From JAWKHR01 sp041394725 (GTDB lineage: Bacteria; Acidobacteriota; Vicinamibacteria; Vicinamibacterales; SCN-69-37), in the NCBI GenBank assembly GCA_041394725.1, contig JAWKHR010000021.1, positions 49,476 through 113,475 on the forward strand: DNA of 64,000 nucleotides. The letters run 5' to 3'. The notes beneath the pieces are model-generated. The model was given only the letters and a program-made list of their open reading frames with translations. It searched no databases and was not told the DNA's origin. Shown in pieces: positions 38,682 through 47,591 of the stretch. A program made the translations under genes and the position numbers. Position 1 is the stretch's first letter; every line of letters starts with the position of its first letter.

Positions 38682-41246
38682 TCAGAACTCGATCGTGAAG
38701 CCGGCCGACGGCACGAAGGGCAGGAGTTTCTCGACATAGCCCGCGGCTTCACGCGTCGACTGCCGGATCGTGCCGTCGGTCGGGCCGTAGTTGGTGCGAT
38801 TCAGGACGTTGAGCAGCTCGACGAACAGCGTCAGTCGGCGCGTGCGGTAGTTGAACGCCCGGCTGGCGCGCAGGTCCAGGCGCGCGTAGACGGGCAGCCG
38901 GACCTCGTTGCGGGATTCGGCGAGGAAGATCTGGAGCCCCTCGCGGCGGAAGTAGCCCGGCACCGGGAAATTGCTGCCGATCCGCAGGCGCACGCCGAGC
39001 GCGGTGCGCGTCGAGAGCCGCGCGGTCGCGTAGGCGTTGAGCGCGTGGCGCTGGTCGAAGTCGGCCCAGTACGACTCGCCCGTCACGCGATCGTGCGCGC
39101 GGGATCGACCGTAGGCGTAGCCGATCCACCCGCTCACTCCGGTCGCGGCGCGGCGCTGCACCAGGACCTCCACGCCGCGCGCCGAGACGTCGAGCGTGTT
39201 GCGCCAGGCCGGCCGCGGGTCGCGCTCGACGAGCGCGCCGGCGACGAGCCGCGTCTCCGCGTCCTGCTGCCGCAACATGTCGCGCTCCTCGCGCATCCAC
39301 GCCGTGACCTGCCAGCGCCACGACGAACCGAGCCGCTGCTCCATGCCGACGTCGACCAGCCGCGCGCGCTCGGGACGCGGCAGCTCGCCGGTGGCCCCCG
39401 ACGTGATGCGATCGAAGTCGGGCAGCTGCCGCGCGCCGTCGATGCCGCCGCGCAGCGTGACCGCGTCCGACACGCGCCACGCCGCGATCAGCCACGGCGC
39501 GTGCGTGACGGCCTCGAGGCGCGAGTCGCGCGTCGTGCGCAGGCCCGCGTCGATCGTCACGTCCGGGCCCGGCGCCCAGGTCGCGCCGGCGAACCCCGCC
39601 GCCGTCCACGTCCGCCCCGCGGCCGGTAGCTCCAGCGTCCGCACCGCGGTCGAGCCGGCGCGCCGGAACTGCCGCAGCACCTGGTCGTCGTGCCGCCGCT
39701 CGACGTAGGTCCCGGCCTGGAGGAGCACCGCGCCGCCCAGCGGCCGCCGCGCGTCGGCGGCGTAGACCAGCGATCCCCCGGACCCGCGTCCGAGTTCCTG
39801 ATCGAAGAAGCCGGTGTTGCGAAACCCGTCGTGCGAGGCCGCGACGCGCTGCGCGACCGCGGTGGTCCCGTGCTGCCAGTCCCAGCCGGCGGTGACCAGT
39901 GAGGCGTCGGACCGAGCCTCGGCCAGCCCGTTCGGTCCCGGATCCGGGTCGTCTTCCTCGAGCCTGGACGTGCCGGCCACGACCGTGACGTGCAGTTGCT
40001 GGGTGGGCGACGTGTCGTACGTGAACCGCGCCTGGGCGTCGGTGAACCCGAACGCCGGCGTGTCCTCCAGATCGAGCTGCCGGAACAGCCACTGCAGGTA
40101 GCTCTGCCGGCCGGACACGATCCAGGATCCCCGGCCCGCGTCGCCGAGCGGGCCCTCGGCCACGGCCGAGGCGCTCGATCCGCTGACCGAGGCGCGCAGG
40201 CCGGCGCGCGCGCGCGATCCGTCGCGCAGGTCGAGCGCCAGCCACCCGCCGGTGCGTCCGGGGTGGACCTGCGGCGCCACCCCGGGCTCCAGCGTCACGC
40301 GGCCGAGCACGTCGCCGTTGACGATCGACACCGAGCCCGTGTCCTCGCGCCCGCGCACGCCGTGCACGAGCCACGGGCTGGCGATGCCGTCCACCGAGAG
40401 GCCCATGTGCCGGTAGTCGCTGCCGCGGACCGAGAACTCGCTGCGGAAGTCGTCGCCCGTCGCGACGGCCGGCAACGCCTGCACGGCGCGGAGCGGGTCG
40501 TCGGCGATGACGCCGCGCAGGTCCTGCAGCTCCGCGCTGGTGAGCGAGAGCTGCGCCGGCGTCGCCGGATCGCGCCGCCCGAAGGCGTCGCCCGCGACCT
40601 GCACCGTCTCCGTGTACGCCCCGGTGCCGTCGGCGAGGGGGACCATGACCTCGGTGACCGCGCCGGCCGTCACCTCGACCTCGGGACGCGCCAGCGCGTA
40701 GCCCACGAGCGAGACGAACAGCGAGACGCGTCCCGGCGGCAGGTCGCGCAGCTCGAAGCGCCCGTCCGCGTCGGTGACGAGGCGCGCCGACGCGTCGCCG
40801 ACGCCCACCGTGACACCCGGCAGCGGCGTCCCGGTGCGCGCCTCGACGACACGCCCGCGCACGACGCCCGAGCCCGGGCGCCGCCCCCCGGGACCCTCGG
40901 AGCCCTGGGACGCTGGGGCCCTGGGACCCTCGGGATTCGTCCTGACGACGACGAGCGTTTCCCCCGGTCCCGATCGCACCGCCAGCCCGTGAGGCCGCAG
41001 CACTTCGTCCAGCTGTTCGCGAGGCGTCCGGCCCTCCGGCTCGCGTGCGACGGTCATCCGTTCGTCGACCAGCTCGGAGCTGTAGACGATCTTCAGGCCC
41101 GCGCGCTGCAGCTCGGCGAGCACGTTCATGAGCGGCCGCCCCGCGAAGTGCGACTGGGCGAGGGCGGGCACGGCCACGAGAACCGCGCACAGCGCCGCGG
41201 CCCCGACGACCGCGCGCCGCAGGCCTGCCGTCGGGCGGCCGATCAT
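38682..41246 (-). CDS. TonB-dependent receptor with STN signalling domain
   Basis: 854-aa outer-membrane transducer of the FecA type. ATG 41246 overlaps the fecR-like stop (ATGA). After the signal peptide (VVGAAALCAVLVAVPALA) come an STN domain that would contact the FecR-like protein (about 32-105, LMNVLAELQRAGLKIVYSSELV), a Pro/Gly linker, a carboxypeptidase-like regulatory domain (about 130-205, GRVVEARTGTPLPGVTVGV), plug (about 225-340, EFSVRGSDYRHMGLSVDGI) and barrel ending in FVPSAGFTIEF. The linker NPEGPRAPASQGSEGPGG is encoded by an octamer repeat also found between genes. Presence of sigma, anti-sigma and STN means ligand binding probably induces this operon. Ligand unknown; iron chelate is only one option. 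Confidence 0.92.
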   Translation of the reverse strand: MIGRPTAGLRRAVVGAAALCAVLVAVPALAQSHFAGRPLMNVLAELQRAGLKIVYSSELVDERMTVAREPEGRTPREQLDEVLRPHGLAVRSGPGETLVVVRTNPEGPRAPASQGSEGPGGRRPGSGVVRGRVVEARTGTPLPGVTVGVGDASARLVTDADGRFELRDLPPGRVSLFVSLVGYALARPEVEVTAGAVTEVMVPLADGTGAYTETVQVAGDAFGRRDPATPAQLSLTSAELQDLRGVIADDPLRAVQALPAVATGDDFRSEFSVRGSDYRHMGLSVDGIASPWLVHGVRGREDTGSVSIVNGDVLGRVTLEPGVAPQVHPGRTGGWLALDLRDGSRARAGLRASVSGSSASAVAEGPLGDAGRGSWIVSGRQSYLQWLFRQLDLEDTPAFGFTDAQARFTYDTSPTQQLHVTVVAGTSRLEEDDPDPGPNGLAEARSDASLVTAGWDWQHGTTAVAQRVAASHDGFRNTGFFDQELGRGSGGSLVYAADARRPLGGAVLLQAGTYVERRHDDQVLRQFRRAGSTAVRTLELPAAGRTWTAAGFAGATWAPGPDVTIDAGLRTTRDSRLEAVTHAPWLIAAWRVSDAVTLRGGIDGARQLPDFDRITSGATGELPRPERARLVDVGMEQRLGSSWRWQVTAWMREERDMLRQQDAETRLVAGALVERDPRPAWRNTLDVSARGVEVLVQRRAATGVSGWIGYAYGRSRAHDRVTGESYWADFDQRHALNAYATARLSTRTALGVRLRIGSNFPVPGYFRREGLQIFLAESRNEVRLPVYARLDLRASRAFNYRTRRLTLFVELLNVLNRTNYGPTDGTIRQSTREAAGYVEKLLPFVPSAGFTIEF
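40884..40935. repeat. GGGTCCCA octamer array inside receptor gene
   Basis: Six degenerate octamers (on the coding strand GAGGGTCC, CAGGGCCC, CAGCGTCC, CAGGGCTC and so on) lie in frame between the STN and carboxypeptidase-like domains. The family is otherwise intergenic (11161, 45441 and 50499 regions). Three octamers equal eight codons, so the array can expand without shifting the frame when it grows by threes. Confidence 0.75.
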
Positions 41247-42190
41247 CGCCGCGCCCCCGGTCGCACGACGAGCCGACCCTGCGACGTCGAGGCCTCGAGG
41301 CCCGCGGCCAGCAGCATCGTCGTGACCGCGTCCTCGAGCGACAGGCCGTCGATCGAACCGTGCAGGACGATCGCGCGCACGCGTTCGGGCGAGACGTCGC
41401 GGGAGAACTCGAGCGTCCAGCCGCCCTCGCGGCACGCCCAGTCGAGGAACCGGCCGAGCGGGAGTCCGTCCACGGGCGGCGGGCCCGCCGCCTGCCGCGT
41501 CCAGCTCCACGAGGGATCGTCCGGGGCGAGCGCCGATTCGGTCACCGCGCCGCCGGCGGCCACGACGACCCTGGCGCCGGCGGCGACCATGCGGTCCAGC
41601 GCTGGCCCCGTGACGTGCACGCGTCCCTCGCGGACCGCGATCGTCACGCGCTCGTCGTCGATCCGCACCTCGAAGCGCGTGCCGAGGTCGGTGATCGTCG
41701 CGATCGGCGTCGTCACCGTCACGGGCGGCGCGCCTGCGTCGCCCTGGTCGTCGAAGTAGATGGCGCCGCGCACGAGCGCGACCGCGCGCGGCCCGTCCAC
41801 GCGCATCGTCGTGCGCTCGTCGAGCCGCCACTCGCCGCGGCCGTCGCCGAGCGGCCGCACCGCGCGCTCGTCCGCCGCCGTGCGCACCACGCGATCGTCG
41901 GCGTCCGCCCCCGCCGGCGTCGCCGGCCGCCGCGTCCAGACGACGGCGGCGACGAGGACCGCCGCCGCCAGGGCAGCGGCCCCGAGCCATCGGCGGCGAC
42001 GCCTGGCGCGCAGGCCGTCGCGCCACGCCTGGCGGGCGGCCTCGCGGACCCGGGCCTGGCGGTCCGGATCCACCGCCGTGCGACCGCCGGCGTCGCGCAG
42101 CAGCGCCTCGACCAGCGCCGGGTCACCGGAGTCGCCCGCGGCGGAACCATCCGCGGCGCGCGGCACGTCGGGACGTGAGACCGTCGTCAT
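41243..42190 (-). CDS. FecR-like anti-sigma factor
   Basis: 315-aa inner-membrane regulator. The start at 42190 overlaps the sigma factor stop (ATGA). The cytoplasmic N-terminus (1-67) ends in a basic RARRRRR stretch, followed by one helix (about 69-86, WLGAAALAAAVLVAAVVW), a periplasmic FecR domain (about 110-215, with TTPIATITDLGTRFEV and VREGRVHVTG) and a C-terminal STN-like domain (about 240-310, LPLGRFLDWACREGGWTLEF) that should bind the STN of the adjacent receptor. It would hold the sigma factor until the receptor signals. All three proteins are coupled by 4-base overlaps. Confidence 0.92.
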   Translation of the reverse strand: MTTVSRPDVPRAADGSAAGDSGDPALVEALLRDAGGRTAVDPDRQARVREAARQAWRDGLRARRRRRWLGAAALAAAVLVAAVVWTRRPATPAGADADDRVVRTAADERAVRPLGDGRGEWRLDERTTMRVDGPRAVALVRGAIYFDDQGDAGAPPVTVTTPIATITDLGTRFEVRIDDERVTIAVREGRVHVTGPALDRMVAAGARVVVAAGGAVTESALAPDDPSWSWTRQAAGPPPVDGLPLGRFLDWACREGGWTLEFSRDVSPERVRAIVLHGSIDGLSLEDAVTTMLLAAGLEASTSQGRLVVRPGARR

Positions 42191-42789
42191 TCGTGCCCGT
42201 AGGACGCGCGGAGCGTGGCGAATCCCTCGCGGAACGCCGCGCGGGCGCGCGAGAGCTGCGACTCCACCGCCTTGGGTGTCGCGCCCAGTCGCTCGGCGAT
42301 CTCCGCCATCGTCAGGCCGTGGACGTACTTCCATTCGAGGACGTCGCCGTAGCGGCCGGGCAGGGCGTCGAGCGTCAGGTGCACGAGCGTGGCCAGCTCG
42401 CGGCGGGCGAGCTGGTCCTCCGGGGTGTCGGTGGCGACGGCCAGGGCTTCGACGGCCGCGCGGACCGCGGGGGCGTCGTCGAGGGCGACGAGTCGCGGCC
42501 CGCTCGACGCGCGGCGGGCACGGTCGGCCAGCTCGTGGCGGCAGATCGTGCAGAGCCAGGTGAACAGCGCGGCCTCGCCGCGCCAGGTGTGGATGCGGCG
42601 CAGGGCCTTCGCGAGGGTGGCCTGCACGACCTCCTCGATCGCGTCGGCATCGTCCAGCCGCCGCGCGGCGAAGCGGAACAGGCGCGGGAAGTGGGTCTCG
42701 AAGAACGCGTCGAACGCGGCGTCCTCGCCGCGGATCAGCCGGCGGACCAGCGCCGCGTCGTCGGCCGGGGCAGTCGGCGGGAGCCGCAT
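42187..42789 (-). CDS. ECF sigma factor, FecI-like position
   Basis: 200-aa extracytoplasmic-function sigma factor that would direct RNA polymerase to its target promoters. Region 2 is FFETHFPRLFRFAARRLDDADAIEEVVQATLAKALRRI (split here only by its length), followed by the promoter-melting segment WRGEAALFTWLCTI, and region 4 has LPGRYGDVLEWKYVHGLTMA with the helix-turn-helix EIAERLGATPKAVESQLSRA. It is followed by FecR-like and FecA-like genes in the classical order. It begins 49 bases after the M1 aminopeptidase stop on the same strand, so readthrough from that gene is possible. Confidence 0.93.
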   Translation of the reverse strand: MRLPPTAPADDAALVRRLIRGEDAAFDAFFETHFPRLFRFAARRLDDADAIEEVVQATLAKALRRIHTWRGEAALFTWLCTICRHELADRARRASSGPRLVALDDAPAVRAAVEALAVATDTPEDQLARRELATLVHLTLDALPGRYGDVLEWKYVHGLTMAEIAERLGATPKAVESQLSRARAAFREGFATLRASYGHE

Positions 42790-42838
42790 GGGTGATCGTT
42801 GGACGCGCCCGGCGCGCCGGATCCCTCGCGAGCCGGCC

Positions 42839-45427
42839 TCAGGGGTTGAGCACCTTCGCGGCGCGGAACAACGGGTCGGCCGCCGAGAGGAGCACCCACC
42901 GCAGGCGGGGCGGATAGTCGGCCGGCAGGGCCTCGATGTAGGCCCGTACGTCGGCCGCCGTCTGCACCGACTGGTAGCCGCCGAGCGTCGCGTCGGCCCA
43001 GCGCTTCGGGAAGAAGATGTCGCCCGTGCGCTGGATCTCGAGGACGAGGTCGAGCGCGGGCCGGATGTACCTGCGCGAGGCCGACGCCCGGAGCGGGTGG
43101 TGGAGCAGGCCCGCGCCCTCGAGGACCCAGGCCTCGCGGCCGCGGTTGCGGACGTCCTTCAGGCTCTCGAAGAACGCGTCGCGGGTGGCCTCGTCGCTCG
43201 AGACGGCCGGCATGATGAAGGCGAAGCGCGCGCGGCGATCCGGGTTGGTGATCCGGTCGAGCTGGGTCGTCAGGATGTCGCCCGCGCCGGGCACGTCGCG
43301 GACGGCGAGGTCGAGCGCGATGGCGATCTCGTCGTTCTCGGCAAGCGGCAGCCCCGGGATCGTCGCGTCGCGGCGCCACACGTGCGCGAGCCAGCCGAGC
43401 GTGTCCGGCGTCAGCGCGATGTCGTGGATCGCGCCGAACCACGCGGCCTTGACGCTCGTCGTCTTCGCGCGGTCGAGGCCGGCCAGCAGGATCGGCTCCA
43501 GCCGCCGGGCGAGCGCCAGCCGGTCGTCGGCCGCCGTGAACCGCCAGAACGCCGTGCGGAGGCTGCCCAGCATGTCCTGCACGTTCAGCTCGTCGGACTC
43601 GCGTGGCAGCGCGGCGATGAGCGCATCGATCACGCGCGCGGGCGGCACCTGGCCGTCGAGCATCGCCTCCCAGAGCGTCACGTGCGCGGCGCCTCTCGTC
43701 AGCGCGTCCGGCAGCGTGTGCAGCGACGAGGTCAGGAACTCGAGCGTCGCCGGGTCGAGGACGAACGCGCCGTAGCCCAGCCCGCCGCCCGTCGGCAGGA
43801 CCCACCGCGGCGCGGGCAGGCCCACGGCTTCCGGGACCTCGGTCTCGGCGCCGGTGATCGACACGTCGAGGCTGCGGACGCCGTCCGGCAGCCCGAGGTC
43901 CACGCGCAGGCGTTCGGGCCAGACCAGGCCGCGGCCGCGCGGGTCGCTCTCGCGGAACGCGAGGCGGGTGACCCGCCCGCCGTCGGTCTCGAGCACCGTG
44001 GTGATCGTCGGCCGGCCCGGTTCCTCGACCCAGGCGTGACTCCAGGCGGCGAGGTCGACCGGTGTCTTCGTGTCGAGCACGCCGATCAGGTCGGGCCACG
44101 TCGCGTTGCCGAAGGCATGCGCCTTCAGGTACTCGCGCAGACCGTCACGCATGCCGGCCTCGCCGACGAGGAGCTCGAGCTGCCGCATCATGATTGGCGC
44201 CTTCTGGTAGATGATCGCGCCGTAGAGCGAGCCGGCCTCGTTGAGGTTCGCGAGATCCTGGCGGATGGGGTTCGCGCCCTCGGTGCGGTCCACGCCGTAG
44301 GCCGTCGGGTAGTTGCTCAGCAGGAAGCGCAGGTCGTGGTTCACGTCCGGGAACGACGGGTTCACGATCTTCGCCGCCATGAAGTTGGCGAAGACTTCCT
44401 TCATCCACACGTCGTTGAACCAGCGCATCGTCACGAGGTCGCCGAACCACATGTGCGACGTCTCGTGCGAGATCAGGCTGGCGCGACCGAGCATCTGGTT
44501 CTTCGTCGCGGCCTCGTCGAGGAAGAGGCTGCTGGCGTTGTAGTACACGGCGCCCGGGTGTTCCATGCCCCCGAACTGGAACGACGGGATCGCGACGAAG
44601 TCGAACTTGCCGAAGGGATAGGGGATGCCCGTGTACGCCTCGAGCCACGCGAGGGCGCGGGCGTGCAGGTCGAAGATCGCGTCGCGGTTGCGCGCCACCT
44701 TGGCGGCGTCCGTTTCCCGGTGGAACATCCGGAACGTCCGGCCGTCGCGCTCGGCGGTCTCGATCGAGAACGTGCCCGCCGCGAAGGTGAACAGGTAGGT
44801 GGAGATGGGCTCGGTCTCGTCGAAGATCAGGCCCGTCTTCCCGGGCGCGTTCAGTGTGCCGGCCTGCCGGCCGTTCGACACCGCGGTCCAGCCCGGCGGA
44901 ATGGTCAGGCGCAGGCGCCACCGCGCCTTCAGATCCGGCTGGTCGAACACCGGCAGCGCCACCGAGGCCCGCGCCGGGACGAACAGCGCGTACAGGAAGT
45001 CGTCACGCCGATTGAGCGACTCGTCGCCCGCGACGAACCGGATCTCGATCGTGTTCTCGCCCTCGACGAGCGAGGCGGCCGGGATCGCGACGTGCTGCTC
45101 GACGATGGCGGTCTCGACGGGCCGGCCGTTCGCCGTGACTTCGAGCAGGTGCGCCGGCGGCTGCGCGAAGTCGAACCGCAGCGGCGTGCGCGCCGACGAC
45201 AGCGCGAACGTCGCGGTCATCGTGCCCTGGATCGGCTCGGTCCGCTCGGCGGGGACCTCCAGGCTCAGGTCGTAGTGCAGGTCGCTCACGCGCGCGGCCC
45301 GATCCTGCGCGAGGGCCAGCGGCACGCCGGGCCCGGCGGGCACGCCGCCGGGTCGCGAGGACATCACGTACCAGGCGATTCCCACGGCCAGCAGGATCGC
45401 GAGCAGGAGGGCGAGGAGTCGGGACAC
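42839..45427 (-). CDS. Membrane-anchored M1 family aminopeptidase
   Basis: 862-aa zinc aminopeptidase removing N-terminal residues from peptides. An N-terminal anchor or uncleaved signal (residues 3-21, RLLALLLAILLAVGIAWYVM) puts it outside the inner membrane. The beta domain is followed by the exopeptidase motif FGGMEHPGAVYY (a GxMEN variant with His for Asn) and zinc site H321-E-T-S-H325 with Glu344 in WMKEVF, the exact 18-residue M1 spacing. The remaining 450 residues form the helical C-terminal cap. GTG 45427 is the only reasonable start and sits just after an octamer repeat. The ECF/FecR/receptor unit follows on the same strand, which may point to import of peptides or peptide-bound nutrients. 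Confidence 0.93.
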   Translation of the reverse strand: MSRLLALLLAILLAVGIAWYVMSSRPGGVPAGPGVPLALAQDRAARVSDLHYDLSLEVPAERTEPIQGTMTATFALSSARTPLRFDFAQPPAHLLEVTANGRPVETAIVEQHVAIPAASLVEGENTIEIRFVAGDESLNRRDDFLYALFVPARASVALPVFDQPDLKARWRLRLTIPPGWTAVSNGRQAGTLNAPGKTGLIFDETEPISTYLFTFAAGTFSIETAERDGRTFRMFHRETDAAKVARNRDAIFDLHARALAWLEAYTGIPYPFGKFDFVAIPSFQFGGMEHPGAVYYNASSLFLDEAATKNQMLGRASLISHETSHMWFGDLVTMRWFNDVWMKEVFANFMAAKIVNPSFPDVNHDLRFLLSNYPTAYGVDRTEGANPIRQDLANLNEAGSLYGAIIYQKAPIMMRQLELLVGEAGMRDGLREYLKAHAFGNATWPDLIGVLDTKTPVDLAAWSHAWVEEPGRPTITTVLETDGGRVTRLAFRESDPRGRGLVWPERLRVDLGLPDGVRSLDVSITGAETEVPEAVGLPAPRWVLPTGGGLGYGAFVLDPATLEFLTSSLHTLPDALTRGAAHVTLWEAMLDGQVPPARVIDALIAALPRESDELNVQDMLGSLRTAFWRFTAADDRLALARRLEPILLAGLDRAKTTSVKAAWFGAIHDIALTPDTLGWLAHVWRRDATIPGLPLAENDEIAIALDLAVRDVPGAGDILTTQLDRITNPDRRARFAFIMPAVSSDEATRDAFFESLKDVRNRGREAWVLEGAGLLHHPLRASASRRYIRPALDLVLEIQRTGDIFFPKRWADATLGGYQSVQTAADVRAYIEALPADYPPRLRWVLLSAADPLFRAAKVLNP

Positions 45428-45440
45428 GGGACAATTCTAG

Positions 45441-45482
45441 AGGGTCCGAAGGGTCCCGGGGGCCCAGGGTCCCAGGGGCCCT
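45441..45482. repeat. GGGTCCCA octamer array in 53-base gap
   Basis: Octamers GGGTCCGA, GGGTCCCG, GGGCCCA and GGGTCCCA fill the gap between the patatin and aminopeptidase genes. The patatin TAG codon lies at the array border (45481-45483). Confidence 0.75.
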
Positions 45483-46413
45483 ACCGTTCCTCCGCCAGCG
45501 TGCCCATCACCGCCTCGTACCCGCGTTTCGCGCCTTCGCGGAGCAACTCGGCCGATCGTTCCAGCTTGCGGATGACGATGTCGGCGCGAATCGCGTGGAC
45601 GCGGGCGTGGCCGGCGGGGCCGGTGCCGCGGTCGATCGCGGCCATGAGCTCGGTGTAGGGCGTCGCGCGGCGCAGGTAGCGGTCGGCGAGCGCGGGGGAC
45701 GTCCGGCGCAACCGCGGGGCGACGAACCAGCGGTCGAACGCGCTCGGTCGCGCGCGCATCGTGCCGGGACGCGTGAGCAGCGCCAGGATGTGCGTGCAGC
45801 CGTCGGCTTCCGCCGTCGTGACCGGGATGGGCTCGGAGAGCGACGCGTCGAGGAACGCCGCGCCGTTGTATCGGAACGGCGGTCCCGCGACCACGGGCAT
45901 CGTCGCGCCGGCGCGGAGCGCCGCGCGCAGCTCCGTCGCCGATCGCACGTGCCGGAACGCGAACGCCGCGCCCGACGCGGTGTCGGTCGCCATCACGGTG
46001 AGCGGGCTCGCCGACCGGACGACGGCGTCGACGTCGAGCGGCTTGCGCGCGGCGACCACCTCGTCCATCAGGAACGAGAGATCGACGATCGGCCGGCCGG
46101 CCAGCGCGCGGCGGAGATCGATGAACCGCGCGTTGTTGATGTCCTCCGCGTAGATGGTCGTGCCGAGCCGCGCCTGCCCGGCGAGGAAGTAGGCCGCGTT
46201 GATCGCGCCGGCCGACGACCCGTAGACCGCGTCGAACACGTGCGTCAGGCCGAGCGCCTCGAGCGCCGACACCATGCCGGCCGAGATCACGCCCCGCATC
46301 GCGCCGCCCTCGACGCACAGCGCGATCCGCGCGCCGTCGCCGTGCGGCGCGCGGCTGCCGCGCGCCACGCGGGCCGCGAGCAGATCGCGGATCTCGGACA
46401 GGGTCTCAGACAC
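45481..46413 (-). CDS. Patatin-like phospholipase
   Basis: 310-aa acyl hydrolase acting on lipid ester bonds. The Ser-Asp dyad is visible: oxyanion loop GGAMRG (about residue 36), nucleophile elbow YGSSAGAINAAY (about 65) and catalytic Asp in AFLDASLSEPIPV (about 190; the usual DG(A/G) reads DAS). There is no signal peptide, so it acts in the cytoplasm or on the inner leaflet, as for related RssA-type proteins. GTG 46413 starts it, 25 bases after the amidase-like gene on the same strand. Its physiological substrate is not evident. Confidence 0.9.
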   Translation of the reverse strand: MSETLSEIRDLLAARVARGSRAPHGDGARIALCVEGGAMRGVISAGMVSALEALGLTHVFDAVYGSSAGAINAAYFLAGQARLGTTIYAEDINNARFIDLRRALAGRPIVDLSFLMDEVVAARKPLDVDAVVRSASPLTVMATDTASGAAFAFRHVRSATELRAALRAGATMPVVAGPPFRYNGAAFLDASLSEPIPVTTAEADGCTHILALLTRPGTMRARPSAFDRWFVAPRLRRTSPALADRYLRRATPYTELMAAIDRGTGPAGHARVHAIRADIVIRKLERSAELLREGAKRGYEAVMGTLAEER

Positions 46414-46438
46414 GTGCGGCGGGCCCTCGGGACGACGG

Positions 46439-47503
46439 CTACCGGAAGATCGATCGCGCCAGCTTCACGTGCACGCCGACGTTCGGCCGATCGACGAGCT
46501 GCGTGACCGCCACGTTCCCGGCGATGCTCGTCAACTGGTACGCCTCCTGCCGCGTGAGGCCGCGCGTCTCGACGAGGAAGTCCACCATCTCCTGGATCGC
46601 GCCGCGGGTCGCGACCGTGAGGTCGGGGTCGGTGGCCATCGTGACGTAGTCGGTCGGCGTCTCCGCGCGCGGCCACGTCAGCGTCAGGTCCTTGCGGACG
46701 ACCAGCTGCAGCCGGCCCCGCAACGACGTCTCGATCGCCGTCTGGTCCACCTCGCCGTCGCCCTGCGCGGCGTGGCCGTCGCCCACCTCGAACAGCGCGC
46801 CCGGGACGAACACCGGGATGAACAGCGTCGATCCCGCCACCAGCTCGCGGTTGTCGAGGTTGCCGGCGTGGCGGCCCGGGGGGTTGCTGCTGACGCGTCC
46901 CAGCTCCGGCGCCGGCGCCACGCCCATGCTGCCGAAGAACGGGCGGAGCGGAATCACGATGCCCGGCGCGAACGTGCTGGTCATCGCCGCGCGATCGAGC
47001 CTCAGAATCCGCGTCCGCGTGCTTCGATCCTCCGAACAGTTGTCCGGCAGGAACCCGGAGCAGCCGTTGTAGCCGTACGCGATCGGCAGGTCGATCGAGA
47101 GGATCCGCACTTCGAGCACGTCGCCCGGCGCGGCGCCCTCGACGTAGACCGGGCCCGTCAGGATGTGTCCGCCGGGGCCGCGGCGCGGATCGCCCGACGG
47201 AAAGGCCTCGACGACGGCCTTCAGGGACGCCTGGATCTCGTCCTCGGGGACGCCCGCGCGGCGCAGGCCGGCGGGCGAGTTCGTCAGCAGCGTGTCCACG
47301 TCGACGATGTCGCCGGACGCGACGCGCAGCACCGGGCGGGCCTCGGCCCAGTAGTAGCCGTAGGCCACCGTCTCCGGCGTGGCCTCCAGGCGGTGCGTGC
47401 GCGGAACCTGCGTCGTCGTCGTGGCGTGCAGGAACGTGGCGAACGCCGCGGCCGACAGGACGGTGAGCGAGAGGAGTGGGGCGGCGCGGCGCATGCGCGC
47501 CAT
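46439..47503 (-). CDS. Exported acetamidase/formamidase family protein
   Basis: 354-aa member of the FmdA/AmdA family, which hydrolyses short amides. A signal peptide (residues 1-25, RRAAPLLSLTVLSAAAFATFLHA) is unusual for the family and implies a periplasmic location. Family landmarks: GGHILTGPVYVEGAAPGDVLEVRI (about 110), RPFFGSMGVAP (about 187), PPGRHAGNLDNRELVAGSTLFIPV (about 210) and EVGDGHAAQGDGEVDQTAIE (about 243), which contains the metal-binding Asp/His. The natural substrate is unknown. It is the first of four minus-strand genes leading to the sigma/receptor unit. Confidence 0.9.
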   Translation of the reverse strand: MARMRRAAPLLSLTVLSAAAFATFLHATTTTQVPRTHRLEATPETVAYGYYWAEARPVLRVASGDIVDVDTLLTNSPAGLRRAGVPEDEIQASLKAVVEAFPSGDPRRGPGGHILTGPVYVEGAAPGDVLEVRILSIDLPIAYGYNGCSGFLPDNCSEDRSTRTRILRLDRAAMTSTFAPGIVIPLRPFFGSMGVAPAPELGRVSSNPPGRHAGNLDNRELVAGSTLFIPVFVPGALFEVGDGHAAQGDGEVDQTAIETSLRGRLQLVVRKDLTLTWPRAETPTDYVTMATDPDLTVATRGAIQEMVDFLVETRGLTRQEAYQLTSIAGNVAVTQLVDRPNVGVHVKLARSIFR

Positions 47504-47591
47504 TCTATCGCCGTGGCGCAGCCGGGCCGTGGTGCAGGCGGGCGTCCGCCGGGAGGGGCGGACGGGACGGACGCCCGTCAGGACGCGTCGG

